Of a stretch of DNA of 64,000 nt, positions 58,729 through 64,000 are shown piece after piece. The position numbers and the translations under genes are program-made. A model generated the notes under the pieces. The model ran no database searches, was not told where the DNA came from, and saw only the letters and a list, made by a program, of their open reading frames with translations. The DNA lies in NCBI GenBank assembly GCA_949126835.1, contig OX421497.1:21411409-21475408 (forward strand). The letters run 5' to 3'. Position 1 is the first letter of the stretch, and the number at the start of each line of letters is the position of its first letter. This DNA comes from Anisus vortex. Taxonomy: Eukaryota > Mollusca > Gastropoda > Planorbidae.

Positions 58729-59814
58729 CATAGGTTCTCAACGGGGGCGATATGGCCCCCCCCTGGGGGCGGTGAGAAGCTTTAGAGGGGCGCTGACATT
58801 CCCGTGGGCGATTGGGGGGCGGTGAAGGGCAAGTGGGCGGTACAAACGTACCTGATATATTTTAACACCTCAGCTATTTGAATCGATTAGTTTTTGGAGG
58901 ATGAAATGTGATGTAAACGCATGTGCTGCTGAATATCTGATATCCCCCAACAGTATGCCTACATATTATTATATTAATAAGAAATAGGAATCGCTGTGAC
59001 TTTTCGATGAAGCAGGGTCTGTATTTGGCAAATATACTGTGCGGCCGGCTGGTCCTGTGGTTGGTTCACCGGACTGTAGCCCTAACATCTGCTAATATTA
59101 ATGATATTTTGATCTCAGTTTAACCGAGATGTCGTTAATGTGTTTTATATCATATGAAATTACACACCACTATTGTTGAGCAGAATAGATAAGTAGCCTA
59201 GTATTCACACAAACTGTGTAGTTATTGTAATGTTTGAAAATATACATATACACTCTTTAGTCATATAATATTAATATAATTTTCAAATACTTTTTACAGT
59301 TCGATCATTTCAAAGTTATAAATTGTAAGCCATTTATTTTTTATAAAAGAAAAAAAAAACAGAAATATTAGCTCAAACAAAACAGGCTAATTATCTCCCT
59401 TTAACAATAAAATGTTTCCACATTTGATTCAATTGTGATGCCGAACAAATTCTGTTTTGTAATATAACAAATATTACTGATTATTAGACCTAAGGCTTTT
59501 GCAACCAAAATTGAAACAAAAATAGACAATATGCTAGCAACACACCAGCCAAACGATTCGCATTGATTTATTTAAACTTTTTGTTAAGGCAAGTTTTTGA
59601 TCTATTAATTCTTACAATATTTTTCCTTTTCTGTTGTTTTTTTTAAAGATAATTAATCACACAAAGGTCTAGTACGTCTTAAAAAATTGCGGAAAGTATA
59701 GTCCAGATGGGCGGAAGGGGTGGGTGGGCGCTAAAAGAAAGATGGGCTGGGGGGCGGTAAGCGGAAAAAAATTGTAAAAGGGGGCGGTGAGCCGAAAAAG
59801 GTTGAGAACCTATG
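58729..59814. mobile_element. hAT-like element, second family, copy 1
   Basis: This 1086-bp copy has inverted ends CATAGGTTCTCAAC / GTTGAGAACCTATG and a perfect 8-bp duplication GTTTAGAT at 58721-58728 and 59815-59822. Ends are G-rich (GGGGGCGATATGG; GGGGGCGGTGAG). The interior is AT-rich with no transposase frame, so it is non-autonomous. Confidence 0.88.
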
Positions 59815-59822
59815 GTTTAGAT

Positions 59823-61065
59823 CATAGGTTCTCAACGGGGGCGTTATCGCCCCCCGGGGGGCGGTGGTAGACTTTAGGGGGGGCGCTGACGTTCCAGGGG
59901 GCGATTGGGGGGCGGTGAAGGGCAAGTGGGCGGTACAAACGTACCTGATATAATTTGAACACCTCAGCTATTTAAATCGATTAGTTTTTGGATGAAATGT
60001 GATGTAAACACAAGTGCTTCTAAATATCAGATATTCCCCAAAAAGTAGGCCTACACATTATTATATTAATAGGAAATAGGAATCGCAATTACTTTTCCTA
60101 GAAGTAGGGGTCAGTATTAGACGGCTGGTGCAACCGACACGTCGACGGTTCTATCCCTGTCACCGACCGATGCCTGTACTCAATAAACGTAAGCTAACTG
60201 TAAAGCTTGATTGTATGGTAGCGTAAAGCGTAGCATAGTTATAAAGAAAATTGTTATGTCATAAGGTGCTAATATTAATGATATTTTGATCTCAATACTG
60301 AGATGTCTTTAATGTGTTTTTATTTTCAAATATAAATATATAGTTATCGTAAAGAGGAATAGATACGTGGTAATCAAACAATCTGGGTAGTTAATGTAAT
60401 GTTTGAAAATATACATATAACTTCTTTAGTCATATAATATTTATATAATTTTCCAATACTTTTTACAGTTTGATCATTTCAAAGTTATACATTGTAAGCC
60501 ATTTTTTTATTTAAAAAAAAAACATTAGAAATATGAGTTCAAATGAAACGGGTTAATTATCTCCCTTTAATTTAATTTTTTTTTCCACATTTGATTCAAT
60601 AGTGATGCCAAACAAGTTCTGTTTTGTAATATAACAAATATTACAGACTAATTATTATTTCTTTTTATAAATTTAACATTATGGCATTCATAACAAGATT
60701 TAATTATTAGAGGATTAAAATAATTTACGTTAAACAGTTGTAAATAAACATTTCCTGCATTAATTGTTTGTGGAAGCCTTAGGCTTCTGCCACCGAAATT
60801 GAAACAAATATAGATAAACTACTAGCAACACACCAGGCAAACGATTCAATATAATTTTTTTTTTAATCCTCTTGTTTATGTAATTTTTTTTAATCAATTC
60901 ATTCTTACAATAAGTTTCCTTTTCAGTTGTTTGTTTTTTCAATAATAAAAAAGCGCACAAATCTGGTCGGTCTAAAAAACAATTGTGTAAACTATATTGA
61001 CCCTTTAACTTCCAGGGGCGTGGGGGGAAATGGGCGCAAAAAAAAGTTGGGGGGGGGCGGTGAGC
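59823..61065. mobile_element. hAT-like element, second family, copy 2, right end missing
   Basis: It begins CATAGGTTCTCAAC directly after the right-hand GTTTAGAT of copy 1 and follows copy 1 through GGTACAAACGTACCTGATAT and onward. Similarity ends near GGGGGCGGTGAGCTGAAA without a terminal repeat. The interior is longer than copy 1 and contains a stretch (about 60118-60195) with a tRNA-like GGTTCTATCC. Confidence 0.8.
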
Positions 61066-61714
61066 TGAAATTTAGCATGCCCAGTGCGCTCTCCGTGTGA
61101 ATAGCGGTGACAGATGTATTAGTATGTAAGGCATATGTTTGACATTTGTTGTTAGTTTTGAGAAGTAATCAAACTTCGTCTTTAATACCTCCCATACAGA
61201 TAAACAGCTTTATAACACAACACATGCATCAGTTTCATTTATGTTGTTATATTAAATGCAGGAAACCCTGTAAAATATTTCAAAAGTGAACAAACAAACA
61301 AATACACACACAGCTACAACATGAACAAACAAACAAATACACACACAGTTACAACATGAACAAACAAACAAATACACACCCGCACACAATTACTATATTA
61401 CAACATGACAAAACACTAGGCCTATTTATTGAAGTGTTGTTTTGGATCGGTTTATTTTATATATTGATGGGTCATACATCAGACTTGTCAAAATGAGGAA
61501 GCTAAACCTGATAGGATGAGGGAAGTTTTACAAATAAACAACTTTTAATGTTTATGTCAATAAACATTTTGTTTACTATGTAAGGATGATTTGCTGGAGG
61601 TGGCGCAACGAGGCTCCCATGTGGGCCCCCCCCCCCCCCATTTGGACCAGCACGTTTAGAACATGTTTTTCTTTTGTGTCCCAGATGGTAAATATCTAAA
61701 TACATGGTTGTGGA
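61066..61714. other. noncoding stretch
   Basis: Contains three copies of AACATGAACAAACAAACAAA-type text (61280-61385) and a C run at 61626-61639. No gene seen. Confidence 0.45.
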
Positions 61715-61905
61715 GCAGAGCTGAAAGTAGAGCTACGGGTATTTTGAGAGTAGTGTCCCTTTCTCTACCACGCAATGCTGGGTACCTGACAAAGGTCGGG
61801 GAGAGAATAGGAGGCTGCGCATTGTGATGGCGACACAATCTCCACGAAAATTAACATTGTCTTTTGGTGGACCAACTTGATCTAAACGGGCTACATGAAA
61901 TTATT
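61715..61905 (+). mobile_element. SINE fragment, left arm of an inverted pair
   Basis: GGTACCTGACAAAGGTCGGG, GAGGCTGCGCATTGTGATGG and GGACCAACTTGATCTAAACG match the family body in plus orientation. A facing minus copy follows directly. Confidence 0.55.
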
Positions 61906-61909
61906 ACGG

Positions 61910-62125
61910 TAAAGTAAGTATAATATCCCGGTGAAATCAATTTGATCCATTAGGTTTTTTAAAGAGCGTTCACGAGATTGTGTGGCCAGCACAATGCCCG
62001 ATCGGCTTTACTTTCCCGTCATTTCATGAGCCGAAACAAACCCTAGCCTTCAAGAGCATTCAAACACAGGCCCTTCGGTACGCCAACCGAACGTGCAGGC
62101 GGCCACCGTGCCCAACAAATTACCA
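61910..62125 (-). mobile_element. SINE copy, right arm of an inverted pair
   Basis: Reverse-complement body (TTGTGTGGCCAGCACAATGCCC) with the tRNA-like head at the right end (ACGCCAACCGAACGTGCAGG, CGGCCACCGTGCCC). Confidence 0.6.
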
Positions 62126-62324
62126 AGGGCACGCCAATTTGCTCGTATCGAATCACAACAACGGCACCCTAAGTTATGTCGTTTTGACATTTCTTACTTT
62201 GTTTAACCATCGTATTAAGAAATCATAGTCTGAAACAACAAAGTAATAAAACTTTCTCGGACATGTATAACATTCCATTTAAAGCGATATTAATTTAGAT
62301 CTTTCTGTTGTCAAGGTTCTAAGA

Positions 62325-62519
62325 CAGTGGTTCCCACAATTTTACACTCACGGTGCTGTTTTTTTTTTAAATTAGTTTATCTCGTGGCACATAAAAGGTT
62401 ACCAAAACGAATAGAAAATGATTATTTTTTTTAAATATATATTCTAGTAATCAAAATATGCTCAATCACCCCAGTAAAGAAGGCAAGGGGATCCGTAGTG
62501 CACACTTCGGGTATCACTG
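62325..62519. mobile_element. probable 195-bp hAT-type MITE
   Basis: The left end CAGTGGTTCCCACA and the complement of the right end CAGTGATACCCGAAGTG resemble each other and common hAT termini. Flanking 8-mers agree at only five positions (62317-62324 and 62520-62527), so this is an older insertion. Confidence 0.5.
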
Positions 62520-62949
62520 TTACAAAAAAAAAATGCAAATCACATGATTTGAAAGAAAAAAACGAAATGAATTTTTTTTTCCTATAGAAACACAAAGCTG
62601 TATTCTTTGTTGGTGTTTCTTTTCAAATTTCTTTTTTTTTTTTTTGTGTCTTTGTGTGTGAACAGTTGACAAAAGATGATAAACACATCTAGGTACAAAA
62701 ACAACAGACAGATGTTACACGTTTTAACATCGTAGGAAATGAAAAGGATCAAAAAGCAATGAAATAAAATAAGCCATTCTCAAAATATTGAACTATGAAT
62801 AATATTATCTTTTTTTTTAAATTGTACCTAGGTACAATAAAGACCAGATATTTCTTGGACGGCATCTTTTCCGCTTGCCCTTGTGGGTTCCACTTCAGTA
62901 CCTGCCAGGTGACGTTGGCTGTCTTCTTCAATAGGAAGTTGGCAGGTTC

Positions 62950-63175
62950 TTTGGCAAAGGTCGGTGTGATACCTGGTCCTGGCAACGCAACCTTGAAACA
63001 GACACCGCAAAGATGGGGTTAAAACTGGAAGGAACTAGAAAGAATGGACCAGGACAGAGGACTTTGGTGATCTTAATAATCTTACCTTATACATTACAGA
63101 GGACTTTGGTGGTGTGTGGTTGGCGGCACATACCCCAGCAATGACGGACAATGATGATGATAATGACAATAAAGA
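62950..63175 (+). pseudogene. 3' end of a LINE with (GAT)n tail
   Basis: Plus frames read TLKQTPQRWG, then NWKELERMDQDRGLW, then GGTYPSNDGQ and stop, followed by a GATGATGATAATGAC tail. This resembles the common LINE C-terminus with a conserved WRxLERMAQDRxxW. A short duplication of AGAGGACTTTGGTG disrupts it. Confidence 0.5.
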
Positions 63176-63274
63176 CAGTCCCCGTTTATTTATTCATAAA
63201 TTGGTTAACTCATCGAGTTTTAAAAAACAAATGTTTGTCTTACGAAATATTAAACATCTAAATGGCAAGGTGGA

Positions 63275-63440
63275 CCGGGGTTGAAGCGTGGAGATCTGGA
63301 GCCTGGCATTTAGGTTATGGGGCTTTGGAGCCTGGCATTTAGGTCATGGAGCTCTGGAGCCTGTCACTTACATCATGGAGATCTGGAGTCTGGCATTTAG
63401 GTCATGGAGCTCTGGAGCCTGGCATTTAGGCACGGAGCTT
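63275..63440. repeat. ~31-bp minisatellite related to 57580-58075
   Basis: Five units of GAGCTCTGGAGCCTGGCATT plus TAGGTCATG. The unit aligns with the 57.6-58.1 kb unit (GAGCTATGGAGCGTGTCATT). Confidence 0.9.
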
Positions 63441-63754
63441 TTCAACAAGCATTTGTCAACCACACTCACACACATACACTCTGTTAAATATCGCCTAAAC
63501 ATTTCTCTTTTCATAGTAAACTATAAGCATATATTTACGCACACATATATCTCCTATACACACATACATATGGCCATAAAGTCGTCAACTGTTTCAGATT
63601 TGAGATTCACTTGTATGAAACATTGACAACAGATGGTTAAATCTGAATTGAAAATACAACTCTACCAATGTGTTTTCAAGTCTTCAAAGAACGATGAACC
63701 AAATTTCTATGTCAGGGACAAACTCGACAGACTCAATGCAAAAACGATATTTGA

Positions 63755-64000
63755 TCTTTCTCTATTTCTATTTTCTCGCTCACTTCCTCGTTCTCTCTCT
63801 CTCTCTCTCTGTCTCTCTCTTTCTTTTTTTTATTTCTCTCTCTCCATCTTTATCTATCGATTCATATTTTGTTGTTCTTTCTAACTCCCTATTCTCTATT
63901 TCTCCCTGTTTCTCTCTCTCTCTTTCTATCTCTCTCTATATTTCTTTTTCTCTCTTTTTCTTCCTTTTTCTCCTTCAATTTCTTTTCCTGTTTCTTCTCT
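63755..64000. repeat. CT-rich low-complexity tract running off the window
   Basis: CTCTCT and TTTCTC repeats with no coding value. Confidence 0.9.

Overview
The window looks like a gene-poor stretch of an animal nuclear genome, most likely a mollusc and probably a gastropod. It is AT-rich, with long noncoding stretches, abundant microsatellites and minisatellites, tRNA-derived SINEs, (GAT)n-tailed LINE fragments, hAT DNA transposons and one LTR retrotransposon. The species call is inference; no ribosomal RNA, mitochondrial sequence or confident tRNA gene is present to fix it.

The main host gene is on the minus strand at 4626-11177: a 2183-residue DExH helicase with an Arg/Gly-rich, disordered, PPxY-bearing N-terminus, a DEAQ-type helicase core, an RRM-like segment and a C-terminal RING1-IBR pair, all in one uninterrupted frame. 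Two small minus-strand genes, at 17926-18522 and 26436-27041, encode 198- and 201-residue proteins that look like the helicase N-terminus standing alone. They share the order RGG, Pro-rich with VTVN, His-rich, PPxY and RG repeat, but have no helicase. The two small genes lie in a ~1.1 kb segmental duplication that includes their UTRs. A second duplicated block beside the 26 kb copy recurs at 24.5-25.1 kb. The architecture suggests a helicase plus stand-alone copies of its RNA-binding or protein-binding tail, which is the most system-like feature here.

The right part is dominated by mobile DNA. A 6.4 kb LTR retrotransposon (37409-43820, minus) has LTRs that read as identical and a 4-bp target duplication. 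It carries a single 933-residue open frame that joins Gag, zinc knuckle and protease to an integrase remnant and a C-terminal membrane segment, with no reverse transcriptase. It sits just 3' of a candidate host terminal exon (37161-37270, plus) that encodes a membrane-segment C-terminus. An hAT transposon (33425-35173) has split an older LINE. A 204-bp deletion derivative of the same hAT family sits at 57767-57970 with a perfect 8-bp target duplication. A second hAT family forms a head-to-tail pair at 58729-61065, and smaller hAT-like MITEs lie at 23439-23668 and 62325-62519. At least eleven SINE copies or fragments of one tRNA-derived family are scattered on both strands.

Tandem repeats with periods of 17 to 71 bp occupy much of 3.7-4.0, 12.2-12.4, 21.1-21.5, 25.1-25.8, 36.2-36.8, 44.2-44.9, 45.7-46.1, 50.0-50.4, 51.1-51.8, 53.4-55.7, 57.6-58.1 and 63.3-63.4 kb. 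Several of these give long spurious open frames. The rest is AT-rich sequence in which I see no gene.
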